A stretch of DNA of 64,000 bases from Pirellulales bacterium (GTDB lineage: Bacteria; Planctomycetota; Planctomycetia; Pirellulales; PALSA-1355). This document shows, one piece after another, positions 45,032-54,465 of the stretch. The notes under the pieces were generated by a model, which searched no databases, was not told the origin of the DNA, and saw only the letters and a program-made list of their open reading frames with translations. The position numbers were made by a program, and so were the translations under genes. Numbering within the stretch: the first letter of the stretch is position 1; the number at the start of each line of letters is the position of its first letter. The stretch lies in assembly GCA_022844125.1 (NCBI GenBank), contig JALHMI010000003.1, forward strand, positions 124,001 to 188,000, in the 5' to 3' direction.

Positions 45032-46237
45032 ATGGCAACTGCACAGGCCAGCAAGAAGACCGGCCAGATCATCGACACCTTCGCGAAGTTTGTGGTGCCG
45101 AACTATCGCCGTTACGGCATCGTTCTCGAGCGCGGCGAAGGGAGCTGGGTTTGGGATGCCGACGGCCAGAAGTATCTCGACTTCTTTCCCGGCTGGGGTT
45201 GTAACCTGCTGGGCCATTGCCCCAAGCCGATCGTCGAGGCCGTGCAAGACCAGGTCGCTAAGCTGATTCATGTGCCGAACACCTGGTATACCGAGGCCCA
45301 GGGCCTGTGGGCCAAAATGCTCTCCGAGCGCAGTTTCGGCGGCCAGGCATTCTTCTGCAACTCAGGCACCGAGGCCAACGAAGCGGCGATCAAGCTCGTC
45401 CGGCTACACGCTCCCAAGGGTCGCTACAAGATCATCACTTTTGAAGGTGGCTTTCACGGCCGCACGCTCGGCGCCACTTCGGCCACGGCGCAGCCCAAGT
45501 ATCACGAAGGCCTGGGGCCCTTGATGGCCGGCTTCGTCTACGCTCCATTCGGCGATCTCGAAGCGGTCAGCCGCCTGGTCGACGACGAAACCGCGGCGAT
45601 CATGATCGAGCCGATCCAGGGCGAAGGCGGCGTGAATATTCCGCCCGACGGTTTCCTGCAAGGCTTGCGTTCGATCGCCAACGATCAGGGGCTGCTACTG
45701 GTGTTCGACGAAGTTCAGACCGGTTGTGGGCGCACGGGCGAGTGGTTCGCCTACCAGCACTTTGGCGTCACTCCGGACGTGATGACGCTGGCCAAGAGCC
45801 TTTGCGGTGGCATCGCCGGCGGAGCGCTGCTCACCACGGCCGAGATCGCACCGAGCTTGCGTCCCGGCATGCATGCGGCAACGTTCGGCGGCAACCCGAT
45901 CGCGGCCCGGGCCGGCATCGCGGCACTCGAAATGATCGAACAGGAAAACCTGCTCGCGCACGCCAAGCGACTGGGAGAACTCTTCCGCGAGCGGATGACG
46001 GCCCTCCAAGGCGAATGCGATCTGGTGCAGGAAGTCCGCGTGCAAGGGGTGATGATCGGCGTCGAGCTGTCCATCGATGGCACGCCGGTCGTGCAGGGTT
46101 GCATGGATCGCAAACTGCTGGTGAACTGCACGCACGGCACGGTGATTCGCCTGCTGCCGGCGATGAACCTCACCGAGCAGGAACTGCACGACGGCTGCGA
46201 TATCCTCTGTGAAGTCATCAAGGAACAAACAGGCTGA
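45032..46237 (+). CDS. argD: acetylornithine aminotransferase
   Basis: A 401-residue class III PLP aminotransferase: N-acetylglutamate semialdehyde + Glu gives N-acetylornithine. 'YLDFFPGWGCNLLGHCPKPIVEAV', 'FFCNSGTEANEAAIKLVR' (PLP phosphate), 'VFDEVQTGCGRTGEWFAYQHFGVTPDVMTLAKSLCGGIAGGALL' with the Schiff-base Lys in 'LAKSL', and 'HAATFGGNPIAARAG' are clear. CGGAGAA 9 bases before 45032 sets the start. Ornithine or GABA transaminase activity cannot be excluded, but the argB/argF context settles the call. Confidence 0.95.
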   Translation: MATAQASKKTGQIIDTFAKFVVPNYRRYGIVLERGEGSWVWDADGQKYLDFFPGWGCNLLGHCPKPIVEAVQDQVAKLIHVPNTWYTEAQGLWAKMLSERSFGGQAFFCNSGTEANEAAIKLVRLHAPKGRYKIITFEGGFHGRTLGATSATAQPKYHEGLGPLMAGFVYAPFGDLEAVSRLVDDETAAIMIEPIQGEGGVNIPPDGFLQGLRSIANDQGLLLVFDEVQTGCGRTGEWFAYQHFGVTPDVMTLAKSLCGGIAGGALLTTAEIAPSLRPGMHAATFGGNPIAARAGIAALEMIEQENLLAHAKRLGELFRERMTALQGECDLVQEVRVQGVMIGVELSIDGTPVVQGCMDRKLLVNCTHGTVIRLLPAMNLTEQELHDGCDILCEVIKEQTG

Positions 46238-46284
46238 GTCGCCCGAGGCCAGTTTCGGCCGGCGATTCATTGGGAATCCGTGTT

Positions 46285-47202
46285 ATGCGAAACCTGCTCA
46301 CCGTGGCCGATCTGTCGTCGGCCGAGATCGACCGCATTTTTGCGATCACTGAAGACCTGAAGACGAAGTACACCCAGGGCCGGCGCGACGCGCTGCTTCC
46401 CGGGCGCGTGATGGCGCTGCTCTTCGAAAAGCCTTCGCTGCGGACCCGCGTCAGCTTCGAGGCGGGCATGACCAACCTCGGCGGCAGCAGCATCTTTCTA
46501 GGGCAGGAAGCCGGTTTCGGTTCGCGCGAGAGCGTGGCCGATTTCGCCCGAGTGCTCAGTCAGTATGCTGATGTGATCGTCCTGCGCGCCTTCAAGCACG
46601 AGACGGCCACGGAATTGGCCAAGTACAGCACGTGTGCTGTCATCAACGGGCTGACCGATGCCGCGCATCCGTGCCAGGCGCTCGCCGATCTTTACACGCT
46701 CAAGGAGCACATCGGCCGGCTCAAGGGGCACACGCTGGCCTATGTGGGCGACGGCAATAACGTGGCCCGCAGTCTGGCCGAAGGTTGCGGCCGCGTGGGT
46801 TTGAAGTTCGCCATCGCCGCGCCGAAGGGCTATCAGTTCGACAATGAGTTTCGCATGCACCTGAAGCAGGAAGTGCCGCAACTGGAGATGCTGGAAACGA
46901 CCGATCCGGCCGAAGCCGTTCGCGGCGCGGTTGCGGTGTATACCGACGTCTGGACCAGCATGGGCCAGGAAAAGGAATCGGCCGAGCGACGCAAGGTGTT
47001 TGCCGACTACCAGGTGAACGAAAAGCTGATGGCCAAAGCACCCGAGGGAACTCTGTTCCTGCACTGCCTGCCCGCTCACCGCGGCGAAGAGGTGACCGAC
47101 GCCGTGATCGATGGTCCGCAAAGCGTCGTCGTGCAGCAAGCTGGCAATCGCCTGCACGTGCAGAAGGGCGTGCTCGCCTGGATCCTGGGTGCCCAAAGTT
47201 AA
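46285..47202 (+). CDS. argF: ornithine carbamoyltransferase
   Basis: A 305-residue enzyme joining carbamoyl phosphate and ornithine to citrulline. The carbamoyl-phosphate motif is 'KPSLRTRVSFE' (S-x-R-T form, with Leu in place of the usual Thr), and 'HPCQALADLYTL' and 'FLHCLPAHRGEEVTD' (ornithine site) are canonical. ATG at 46285 is chosen over the TTG at 46270. It lies 47 bases after argD; argC, argJ, argG and argH are not in the window. Confidence 0.95.
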   Translation: MRNLLTVADLSSAEIDRIFAITEDLKTKYTQGRRDALLPGRVMALLFEKPSLRTRVSFEAGMTNLGGSSIFLGQEAGFGSRESVADFARVLSQYADVIVLRAFKHETATELAKYSTCAVINGLTDAAHPCQALADLYTLKEHIGRLKGHTLAYVGDGNNVARSLAEGCGRVGLKFAIAAPKGYQFDNEFRMHLKQEVPQLEMLETTDPAEAVRGAVAVYTDVWTSMGQEKESAERRKVFADYQVNEKLMAKAPEGTLFLHCLPAHRGEEVTDAVIDGPQSVVVQQAGNRLHVQKGVLAWILGAQS

Positions 47203-47250
47203 GCTCGCCTGTTGGCGATAGCACTTTTCCTTCTTTCGAAAGAGAGTTTC

Positions 47251-47973
47251 ATGTCCCTGCGACACGACGGCCGGACTCCCGATGCACTGCGCCCCATCAC
47301 GATTGAGCGTGGTTACACGCGGCCGAGCGCCGGCAGCGTGCTGATTCGCAGCGGGCGCACCACGGTGCTCTGCACGGCCAGCGTCGAAAACAACGTGCCG
47401 CCGTGGATGGTCGGCAAAGGTCGCGGCTGGGTAACAGGCGAGTACAGCATGCTGCCCGGCAGCACCAGCCCACGCAAGCGCCGCGAAGTCGGCAAGGTCG
47501 ATGGTCGCACGACCGAGATCCAGCGACTGATCGGGCGCAGCCTGCGGGCAGTGGCCGATCTCGATGCGCTCGGCGAGCGTTCGATCCTGGTCGATTGCGA
47601 CGTGCTCGAAGCCGATGGTGGCACCCGCACCGCCAGCATCACGGGCGCGCTAATCGCCTTGGTGGACGCGATCGGCTCGATTCCGGATCTGGCCAAGTAT
47701 CCGCTCTCCGACAGTGTGGGCGCGATCAGCGTCGGCATGGTCGGCGGACGAGCGGTGCTCGATCTCGACTATGTCGAGGACGTCGATGCCGAGGTGGACA
47801 TGAACGTGGTGATGACCGGCGCGGGACGCTTTGTCGAAGTGCAAGGCACCGGCGAAGAAGCGACGTTCAGCGAAGATGAATTGGCGGCGCTGCTGAAGCT
47901 GGCTCGCGGCGGACTGGCCGAAATTCGCGAGATCCAGCGGAAGGCGCTGGGGGCCGATTGGCCGTTCAAGTAG
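47251..47973 (+). CDS. rph: ribonuclease PH
   Basis: A 240-residue phosphorolytic 3'-to-5' exoribonuclease that trims tRNA 3' ends. '[19 protein letters not shown]' and '[23 protein letters not shown]' (phosphate and RNA site, with the conserved Arg) and '[18 protein letters not shown]' are full matches to the family. AGAGAG lies 5 bases before the ATG at 47251. It follows argF by 48 bases and converges with the yraN gene (13 bases between stops). Confidence 0.95.
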   Translation: MSLRHDGRTPDALRPITIERGYTRPSAGSVLIRSGRTTVLCTASVENNVPPWMVGKGRGWVTGEYSMLPGSTSPRKRREVGKVDGRTTEIQRLIGRSLRAVADLDALGERSILVDCDVLEADGGTRTASITGALIALVDAIGSIPDLAKYPLSDSVGAISVGMVGGRAVLDLDYVEDVDAEVDMNVVMTGAGRFVEVQGTGEEATFSEDELAALLKLARGGLAEIREIQRKALGADWPFK

Positions 47974-47986
47974 TGAATTCCCGAAG

Positions 47987-48415
47987 TCACCTGTACATCT
48001 GACCGCGGCCGACCGCCTCGAAAGCGTTCTGGTAGTAGTCGATCACGGGCTTCCGCGCGCCGTCGGGCCAGGTGACGGCGATCACGTCGAACCGGGCGGA
48101 ATGCTCCAGCAGGTCGTGCCGCTTGAGATAGGCCAGCGCCAGTCGCGTCAGCCGCTGCTGCTTGTCGGCGTCCACGGCCTCGGCCGGATGGCCCGCGCCG
48201 TGCGTGCGACGGGTTTTCACTTCGATGAATACGACCGTCCGGCCGTCAACGGCGATCAAGTCGAGTTCGCCAAACTGGTCGCGCTCGCGGCGGCCGACGA
48301 TCTTCATGCCCCGCCGGCGGACGAATCGCTCGGCGGCGCGTTCTCCGCGGCGGTCGAGCGACTGATAGGTCTGCCAGACGGAACGCAGGCGTGCAATGAC
48401 TCGGCTGAGCTTCAT
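47987..48415 (-). CDS. YraN/UPF0102-family endonuclease-like protein
   Basis: A 142-residue protein with the UPF0102 restriction-endonuclease-like core: 'RRGERAAERFVRRRGMKIVGRRER', 'GELDLIAVDGRTVVFIEVKTR' carrying the PD-(D/E)xK-type Asp and E-x-K residues, and 'AEAVDADKQQRLTRLALAYLKR'. It is thought to act on recombination or DNA-processing intermediates; not proven. The ATG at 48413-48415 is the family start. It is the last gene of the ffh-rpsP-trmD-rplS run, 78 bases after rplS. Confidence 0.88.
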   Translation of the reverse strand: MKLSRVIARLRSVWQTYQSLDRRGERAAERFVRRRGMKIVGRRERDQFGELDLIAVDGRTVVFIEVKTRRTHGAGHPAEAVDADKQQRLTRLALAYLKRHDLLEHSARFDVIAVTWPDGARKPVIDYYQNAFEAVGRGQMYR

Positions 48416-48493
48416 GGCGCACGTACCCCAATTGGTCGGCGCTAACCCAAACATATCACACGTTGGCAGCAACCAAGTCGAGTTAGCCTTCGC

Positions 48494-48862
48494 TTAGCTC
48501 TTCTCGACGACGTCGCCGCGACGCTCACGCAGACGGACCGCCTTGCCGACGCGGTCGCGGAGGAAGTACAGCTTCGCCCGGCGGACAATGCCGCTGCGCT
48601 TGACTTCGATCTTCGCGATCTTCGGCGAGTGCAGCGGGAACTTGCGCTCGACGCCTTCACCGGCCACGATGCGGCGAACCGTGAATGTCTCGCGGGTGCC
48701 GGAGCCGGCCCGGGCGATCACCACGCCATTGAAAATCTGAATCCGCTCTTTCTCGCCTTCGAGAATGCGGGTGTGAACGTCGACGGTATCGCCGATGTTG
48801 AAGGTGGGAACCTCGCCCTTGAGCGACTTTTGCTCGACGAGATTGAGAATCTGCTGGCTCAT
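48494..48862 (-). CDS. rplS: 50S ribosomal protein L19
   Basis: A 122-residue bL19 at the 30S-50S interface. '[33 protein letters not shown]', '[54 protein letters not shown]' is the complete family. It follows trmD as in most bacteria. Confidence 0.97.
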   Translation of the reverse strand: MSQQILNLVEQKSLKGEVPTFNIGDTVDVHTRILEGEKERIQIFNGVVIARAGSGTRETFTVRRIVAGEGVERKFPLHSPKIAKIEVKRSGIVRRAKLYFLRDRVGKAVRLRERRGDVVEKS

Positions 48863-48950
48863 GGCATTCAGGCCTTTCTAGTGGTTGCTTACTTGTATGC
48901 TCGCTCGGCAGTAGCCGCAAGGCCCGCGGTTCCCCCACGGGCTGAGCTGC

Positions 48951-49676
48951 TCATTCGCCGTTTTTGGTTTCCGGTTTCGGTTTGTTCTGGCGCTCGGCCC
49001 ACAAATCGGCACGCTTCTCACGCGTTCGTTGGTCACTCTGCTGCTTTCGCCAGCGGGCGATTTCCTCGTGATTGCCCCCCAGCAAAACCTCGGGCACGCT
49101 CAGGCCGCGATACTCGCGGGGCCGCGTGTACTGGGCAAACTCGAGCAGTCGGTCCTCGCCAGAAAAGGAATCCTGTCGGTTACTGTCTTCGTCTCCGAGG
49201 ACGCCGGGGACTAGTCGAGCGATGGCGTCGATCAGCACCATCGCGGCAACTTCGCCGCCGCCCAGGATGTAGTCGCCGATCGAAATCTCGTCCGGCTGCA
49301 AAATCTCTTTCACACGTTCGTCAAAACCTTCGTACCGGCCGCACAGCAGGAGCAGCCGCTGGTGAGCGGCAAGCTCCTCCACGATTCGTTGATCGAGCTT
49401 CCGGCCCTGGGGCGAAAGCATGATCAGGTGGCCAGGTGTATTCGCAGCCTGCTGCACTGCTTCCACACACTCGACCACCGGCTCAACCTTGAGCACCATT
49501 CCCGGGCCGCCGCCAAAGGGTCGGTCATCCACGGTGTTGTGCTTGCTGTTGGCCCAGTCACGTATATTGTGCAGCCCGACTTCGATCAACCCGCGCTCGA
49601 TGGCCAGCTTCACCAAGCTCTGCCCCAAATATCCGCTCAGGATTTCGGGGAACAACGTCAACACGTCGAACCGCAT
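48951..49676 (-). CDS. trmD: tRNA (guanine37-N1)-methyltransferase
   Basis: A 241-residue SPOUT methyltransferase that makes m1G37 next to the anticodon and prevents frameshifting. 'FDVLTLFPEILSGYLGQSLVKLAIERG', 'HNTVDDRPFGGGPGMVLKVEP', 'LLLLCGRYEGFDERV' (AdoMet knot) and 'DEISIGDYILGGGEVAAMVLIDAI' are all present. The C-terminal tail is Lys/Glu-rich. Usually rimM lies between rpsP and trmD; here it is missing and only a 67-base gap remains. Confidence 0.97.
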   Translation of the reverse strand: MRFDVLTLFPEILSGYLGQSLVKLAIERGLIEVGLHNIRDWANSKHNTVDDRPFGGGPGMVLKVEPVVECVEAVQQAANTPGHLIMLSPQGRKLDQRIVEELAAHQRLLLLCGRYEGFDERVKEILQPDEISIGDYILGGGEVAAMVLIDAIARLVPGVLGDEDSNRQDSFSGEDRLLEFAQYTRPREYRGLSVPEVLLGGNHEEIARWRKQQSDQRTREKRADLWAERQNKPKPETKNGE

Positions 49677-49743
49677 GGCGGCGAGCTCGGCTGGCGGCTA
49701 CTCATCAAATGGCGCGGACGGAACGCTTCGGCCCGCAACAACA

Positions 49744-50184
49744 CTACTCCGCGGCGGCTTCCTCGGTCGATTCGGCCGTCGGAGCTTCTGCCTCGGCTTC
49801 TGCAACCGCAGCCGCCGGGGCGGGTTCCGGTTCCGAACCTGGCACTGGCGGAACGTAAGCCGGTGTGCCCGGATCGGGAACGATGCGCGGCATGGCCAGC
49901 TTCTCGCGAGCGGCGGCCTGAGCCGCGGTGTGCGTGCCTTCCGTGCCGTACTTCTTGATCAGCGTTTTGACCTTCATCGACGGCTGCGCGCCGACGCCCA
50001 GCCAGTACTCGATGCGGTCGGACTTGAGCAACGCCCGCGCGTCGGTCTCGCTGACCATCGGGTCGTAGGTTCCAAGTTCTTCGAGCACGCGCCCGTCGCG
50101 CGGGTTGCGCGAGTCAACGGCACAGATGCGGAAGAAAGGCCGATGTTTGCGGCCCATCATCTTCATACGAATTCGAACTGCCAC
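49744..50184 (-). CDS. rpsP: 30S ribosomal protein S16 with long acidic tail
   Basis: A 146-residue bS16. The first 80 or so residues are the ordinary family ('VRIRMKMMGRKHRPFFRICAVDSRNPRDGRVLEELGTYDP', 'LGVGAQPSMKVKTLIKKYG'). The remaining 60 form an Ala/Pro/Glu-rich extension ending 'STEEAAAE', well beyond the normal 80-90 residues. It follows ffh by 78 bases. Confidence 0.96.
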   Translation of the reverse strand: MAVRIRMKMMGRKHRPFFRICAVDSRNPRDGRVLEELGTYDPMVSETDARALLKSDRIEYWLGVGAQPSMKVKTLIKKYGTEGTHTAAQAAAREKLAMPRIVPDPGTPAYVPPVPGSEPEPAPAAAVAEAEAEAPTAESTEEAAAE

Positions 50185-50262
50185 GCGGTCCTCCTGGATC
50201 GATTTTCTAAGCGGTCTAAAAGTTCTGTGGTTTGACGAAAAGTGTGTACGCGATTGCCTGGC

Positions 50263-51735
50263 TTACTTGCGGCCGTCGCGTTTTTTGCGACGGGCCTCTT
50301 TTTCACGCTGTTTGCGAAGTTTGGCACGCTCGTCCGAGCTGAGCCGTTTGCCGGTGCCGACCTTCGACTTCTGCAGCGTGGCATTGGGGTTGGACATCTG
50401 GCCCTGCAACTCCTTGACCATCCGCATGCGATCGCCCATGCCCATGCTGGCCATGCGGCGCATCATGTCGGCCATACCATCGAACTGCTTAACCAGATCG
50501 CTGACTTCCTTGGCCTCGACTCCGGCGCCGGCGGCGATCCGGCGGCGGCGGCTTTGATCGATGTGCTTCGAGGGATTACGGCGTTCGGCCGGAGTCATGG
50601 AGTCGATGATACCGCCCAGGCGTTTCATGCCCCCTTCGGCATCCACCGAGTCCATCATCTGCTGCATTCCGCCCATGCCGGGGATGAGGCTCATGATCTT
50701 GTTGAGCGGGCCGAGCTTCTTGGTCTGGCTCATCATGCTGCGGAAGTCGTCGAGCGTGAACTCGCCCTTCCGCATCCGCTCTTCCTGCTTGGCCATCTCG
50801 TCCTGGTCGAACTTCTGCTGCGCCTGTTCGACGAGGGTCAGAATGTCGCCCATTCCCAGAATGCGCTGGGCCATCCGGTCCGGATGAAACTCCTGCAGGG
50901 CATCGAGATGCTCGCCGGTGCCGATGAACTTTACCGGCACACCCGTCACGTGCTTGACGCTCAGCACGGCGCCGCCGCGAGCGTCGCCGTCGAGCTTGGT
51001 GAGGATCACGCCGTCCAACTCGAGCGCGTCGTTGAACGCCTTCGCGCTGTTGACGGCATCTTGACCGGTCATGCCGTCGACAACCAGGTACACCTGCTCG
51101 GGCTCGACCCGGCGATCGATCTGGCGAAGCTGCTCCATCAACTCTTCGTCGATGTGCAAGCGACCGGCCGTGTCCAGGATCACGACGTCGTTGCTGTTCT
51201 TCTTCGCCTGCGCAACGGCGGCCTGACAAACAGCGACGGGATCTTTCGCACCCGGCTGCGAATACACTTCGATGCCAAGCTGCTGGCCGATCACGTGAAG
51301 CTGTTCAATAGCCGCGGGTCGCTGAAGATCGGCAGCCACCAGCAGCGGCTTCTTGCCGCGTTCTTTGATCAGCCGGCCGAGCTTGCCAGTGGTGGTCGTT
51401 TTGCCCGAGCCCTGCAGGCCGCACATCATCAGCACGGTCACGCCGGGCTTCAGGTGCAGCGAATGATCCACCGGCCCCATCAGGTCGATCAGCTCGCGAT
51501 GCACGATGCCCACGACCTGCTGGCCGGGATCGAGCGAGCTGAGCACGCGTTCGCCGAGGGCCTCATCGCTGACCTTGGCGATGAAGTCCTTCACCACGGG
51601 GTAGCTGACGTCGGCCTCGAGCAGCGCCTTCTGCACCAGGGCCAGACCATCGCGCATGTTCGAGTCGGTCAGCTTGCTCTTGCCGCGCAGCGTCTTGAAC
51701 GCACCGGCCAGGTTTTCTTGCAAGGACTCGAACAT
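50263..51735 (-). CDS. ffh: signal recognition particle protein Ffh
   Basis: A 490-residue SRP54 GTPase that delivers nascent membrane proteins to the translocon. The N domain (about 1-90) is followed by the G domain with P-loop '[15 protein letters not shown]' at about 105-119, '[11 protein letters not shown]', 'DTAGRL' and '[10 protein letters not shown]'. The Met-rich M domain (about 310-450, '[16 protein letters not shown]') binds signal sequences and SRP RNA. The tail is very basic. It is the first gene of the operon with rpsP, trmD, rplS. Confidence 0.97.
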   Translation of the reverse strand: MFESLQENLAGAFKTLRGKSKLTDSNMRDGLALVQKALLEADVSYPVVKDFIAKVSDEALGERVLSSLDPGQQVVGIVHRELIDLMGPVDHSLHLKPGVTVLMMCGLQGSGKTTTTGKLGRLIKERGKKPLLVAADLQRPAAIEQLHVIGQQLGIEVYSQPGAKDPVAVCQAAVAQAKKNSNDVVILDTAGRLHIDEELMEQLRQIDRRVEPEQVYLVVDGMTGQDAVNSAKAFNDALELDGVILTKLDGDARGGAVLSVKHVTGVPVKFIGTGEHLDALQEFHPDRMAQRILGMGDILTLVEQAQQKFDQDEMAKQEERMRKGEFTLDDFRSMMSQTKKLGPLNKIMSLIPGMGGMQQMMDSVDAEGGMKRLGGIIDSMTPAERRNPSKHIDQSRRRRIAAGAGVEAKEVSDLVKQFDGMADMMRRMASMGMGDRMRMVKELQGQMSNPNATLQKSKVGTGKRLSSDERAKLRKQREKEARRKKRDGRK

Positions 51736-51982
51736 AATGACAGCTTCAACAATCAGGGTGTATTGCGGGCGCTTTAGGCGTGAACGCCCCTGCGGCCGGT
51801 AACAGCGTGAAGCTGCACGGCCAGGGGCAACGCCAGAGCGGCCAAGGACTTACCCCCGAAGACGGATCCGCGCACCGGCGGCCCCCTTGGGGGTCCAAGG
51901 CAAACCCGCATTCTAGCGAAGGCGAGGGCTCGTTTGCAATCCTGCACTTATCGGCAAAGTTGCGGTTCGCAATCCCAAAAGC

Positions 51983-52010
51983 TTGACTTTGGGCGCCGGG
52001 CGGGGACAAT
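51983..52010 (+). promoter_or_regulatory. sigma-70-type promoter for the small conserved gene
   Basis: TTGACT at 51983-51988 and GACAAT at 52005-52010 with a 16-base spacer (or ACAATA with 17). It would give a leader of about 295 bases to the ATG at 52313. Confidence 0.5.
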
Positions 52011-52118
52011 AAATCGTTTTAACTGAGTTGGAAGTTGGTCCCGCCTGAGAAGCTCGCAGCCAGGTCCTGGCGCCTCGATTTGACCGCCGTCCTGTTCCCC
52101 CTGCGAACGATTGGTTTT

Positions 52119-52186
52119 GATCTTGCCCCGTGCGACCTGCCAGGAGGGTCAGGGCCTGCCAAAGGGCCAAAAGGGTCGGCAAGATC
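52119..52186 (+). other. candidate structured RNA element in the leader
   Basis: GATCTTGCC at 52119-52127 and GGCAAGATC at 52178-52186 are perfect inverted copies, closing a 68-base segment. Just inside, CGACC can pair with GGTCG. The interior holds two more small self-complementary pieces, including GGCC...GGCC. The closing stem is stronger than chance would suggest. No known riboswitch family was recognised. Confidence 0.4.
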
Positions 52187-52312
52187 GGTACCGCGAAAGG
52201 CTGAAGGAGCGGTTTTCACCCTCAAATCACTGCGTTACGACTGCCAGGCAGCCCGTTTTGACTCTGCCGGCAGCGTAGCGTGCATTTTTGCGTTATTGGA
52301 GGTTTTGATTCG

Positions 52313-52540
52313 ATGCGGCAAATGCGGAATGTGTTTGAAGCGATCCTGAAGTACGGTCACGACGAAGACTTCGCTCCCAGCAGCGAGGAAGAAGGCTTTA
52401 TCCCCACCGAAGCCCCCGCCGGCTCGAAGGAAAAGCTCGAGATCCTGGCGGCTCGCGTGCTTCGTGGTGAGCCCCTCTGGCACCCGGAAGACCGTGCCGA
52501 CTACAGCGGCCTGACCGGCGCTGTGCGTCCCCGTGAGTAA
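52313..52540 (+). CDS. small conserved acidic protein, function unknown
   Basis: A 75-residue protein without a signal or membrane segment. It starts 'MRQMRNVFEAILKYGHDEDFAP', then an acidic stretch ('SSEEEGFIPTEA'), then 'EKLEILAARVLRGEPLWHPEDRADYSGLTGAV'. The balanced, well-formed sequence, GGAGGT 9 bases upstream, own promoter and perfect terminator all argue for a real, strongly expressed gene. I do not recognise its function. Confidence 0.7.
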   Translation: MRQMRNVFEAILKYGHDEDFAPSSEEEGFIPTEAPAGSKEKLEILAARVLRGEPLWHPEDRADYSGLTGAVRPRE

Positions 52541-52578
52541 TCCCGGCTGAGACCATCGCCGGTGCATGTTCGACTCTT

Positions 52579-52617
52579 GGCACATCGCCCGCGACCCAGG
52601 GGCGATGTGCCTTTTTT
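52579..52617 (+). terminator. rho-independent terminator
   Basis: GGCACATCGCCC (52579-52590) pairs perfectly with GGGCGATGTGCC (52600-52611), loop of 9 bases, followed by six Ts. It ends the small gene at 52313-52540. Confidence 0.92.
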
Positions 52618-52725
52618 GCGCGCTAGAAGATTGCGGCACGAGTAGGCGAAAGCTCCAGCGCGCGGCTGACGCAAGTGCGCTTTGGGAGCTTCGATCCGAC
52701 TGGAGAATCTGAACTACCGCGGCGC

Positions 52726-54423
52726 TTACTTTGCGGTGCTGGCCTGGGCCGATTGAGTTTGCTCGAAAGCAGCCTTCTCGGTCGCCAGCGCATCGAGATG
52801 AGCCTTGGCCGCAGCGGCAGCTTCGGTCGCGGTCTGGCTGGCCTTGGTCTTTTCGGCGAGCACGGCTTCGGCGGCGGCCAATGCCTCGGCCGCCTTCTTG
52901 GCAGCATCAGCCGCGGCAGCGGTGGCGGCCTTCTGCGCTTCGACTTCCGCGGCAGCTTTCGTCGCAACCTCGGCAGCCACGTTAGCCGCGGCAATCTGTT
53001 GCTCCACCCGCATCTGCAAAGTCGGTGGATTCGGCGGCATGTGGGCAACTTGCACTGCATCGGCGGCGTTCCATAACCGGACTTCGCCGAGCCAGTCACC
53101 CGCGATCACGCGGCCGGCGTCGTGGGTGATGGCCACTTCCATCGCCAGGTCACCAAGTGCCGGGAAGTCACGAATTGCTGTCCCGGCCGGATCCCAGAGC
53201 TTCGTCAGCCGATCGCGACCTGCCGAAACGAACTTGCCATCCTGCGCGAACTCGATGGCCGTCACGCCACCACCATGAGCAGCGATGTTTTTGATCTCTT
53301 TGCCGCCTTCCATTTCCCAGAGCTTGATGGTGCCGTCTTCGCTGGCGCTGGCAACCACGTCTGAATCCGGCCGCCAGCTAATGTCGGTCACGCCACCCTT
53401 GTGGCCAGCCAGATTCTGATACTCGCGGGCCGTCTCGGCTTCCCATACAAACAGGCTGCCGTTGCGGTCGGAAGTGGCGAGCAGCACACCATCCGGGCTG
53501 AATTCGACAGCATAGATCCACTCGGTGTGTTTGCGAATCTCGTGCAACAGTTCGCCTTCGGTCGAGTAAATTCGCACCACGCGCCCCGGACCACCCAGCG
53601 CGATTCGGGTGTGGTCTTCGTTGATATCGGCGGCCAGCACCACGTCGAACTCTTCGCCGACTGTGGTCACGCGCTCGCCGGTCTTGACGTCATAGACGGC
53701 GACCATGCCGAGTTTGCCGCCCGTGCCTCCTCCCGCCAGCAGCAGGGTGCCCGAGCGACTGAACTTGAGAACGTGAGGAACGCCTTCGGGAAACGGCAGC
53801 ACAGTGAGCAGTTCAGCCGTGTCGGTGTTATAGAGGGAAATCTGCTTTTGACCCCCAACCGCGGCCAGGGGAGCCCACGGGCCGGCGGCCAGGGCCGTCA
53901 CAGCGCCCGCTCGCGGGGTGTAGACAATCGGCTGACGCAACTTCTTTTCGGGCATCGGCGGCGGACCTTCGGGCTTCGCGCTGCCGGAGCTCGCGCTCAT
54001 TTGCAGCGAGGGTCCTTTCTTGACTTTGGCCACTGAGCCGCTGTTTTCCAGAGCTCCGCCGAGAATCCATTTCTTGATCGTGTCGAGCTTCGCATCGGGC
54101 AGTTTATCCTGCATGGGCGGCATCGCCGGCTCATCGATATGCGCCACCAGGGCCCACAGGCGCGAGCTGTCCGGATCGCCCGGCTCGATGATCGCGCCCG
54201 AGGCGCCTCCTGTCATCGTGGCGCCGTAAGCGGCCAACGAGAGGTCGCTCTTTTTGGTGTCCTGGTTGTGGCAACTGAAGCAGTGCTCGCGGAAGATCGG
54301 TTTGACGTGTTCGTCGTACGTGATCTTCTCGGCAGCCGCTTCATCGGCACGCGCCGCTTGCGTCATGGCAAGCGACGATAAGGCCAGGATCAATCCGCAG
54401 GTAAATGCTGAAGTGAACTTCAT
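52726..54423 (-). CDS. exported cytochrome-c-domain / WD40-repeat protein
   Basis: A 565-residue exported protein with a signal peptide (cleavage after 'ARA', about residue 26). Residues about 38-120 are a planctomycete cytochrome C-like domain with the heme motif 'CFSCH' at about 48-52 and a likely axial Met in 'EPAMPPM'. Residues about 165-470 hold WD40 blades ('GHKGGVTDISWRPDSDVVASASEDGTIKLWE'). The last 95 residues are an Ala/Glu/Lys-rich coiled coil. It is the last gene of the DUF1501 operon, 42 bases after the DUF1549/DUF1553 gene. It may anchor a periplasmic complex that includes the DUF1549/1553 protein. Confidence 0.9.
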   Translation of the reverse strand: MKFTSAFTCGLILALSSLAMTQAARADEAAAEKITYDEHVKPIFREHCFSCHNQDTKKSDLSLAAYGATMTGGASGAIIEPGDPDSSRLWALVAHIDEPAMPPMQDKLPDAKLDTIKKWILGGALENSGSVAKVKKGPSLQMSASSGSAKPEGPPPMPEKKLRQPIVYTPRAGAVTALAAGPWAPLAAVGGQKQISLYNTDTAELLTVLPFPEGVPHVLKFSRSGTLLLAGGGTGGKLGMVAVYDVKTGERVTTVGEEFDVVLAADINEDHTRIALGGPGRVVRIYSTEGELLHEIRKHTEWIYAVEFSPDGVLLATSDRNGSLFVWEAETAREYQNLAGHKGGVTDISWRPDSDVVASASEDGTIKLWEMEGGKEIKNIAAHGGGVTAIEFAQDGKFVSAGRDRLTKLWDPAGTAIRDFPALGDLAMEVAITHDAGRVIAGDWLGEVRLWNAADAVQVAHMPPNPPTLQMRVEQQIAAANVAAEVATKAAAEVEAQKAATAAAADAAKKAAEALAAAEAVLAEKTKASQTATEAAAAAKAHLDALATEKAAFEQTQSAQASTAK

Positions 54424-54465
54424 GGTGATATCAGCACTGAGTGAACAGCGTGTGGGTAGTCAGGT

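Larger units (their letters stand above)
51736..52312. other. long intergenic region, ffh / small conserved protein
   Basis: These 577 bases separate two divergent genes. The right half contains a promoter (51983-52010), then a leader of about 300 bases to the small gene at 52313. The leader includes a hairpin-rich segment (52119-52186). I looked for SRP RNA, given the neighbouring ffh, but the conserved apical loop is absent. Nothing was recognised in the left half. Confidence 0.6.

Noticed and set aside
51736-52312. Possible SRP RNA gene next to ffh
   Set aside because: The conserved GGAAGCAG-type apical segment of bacterial SRP RNA could not be found.
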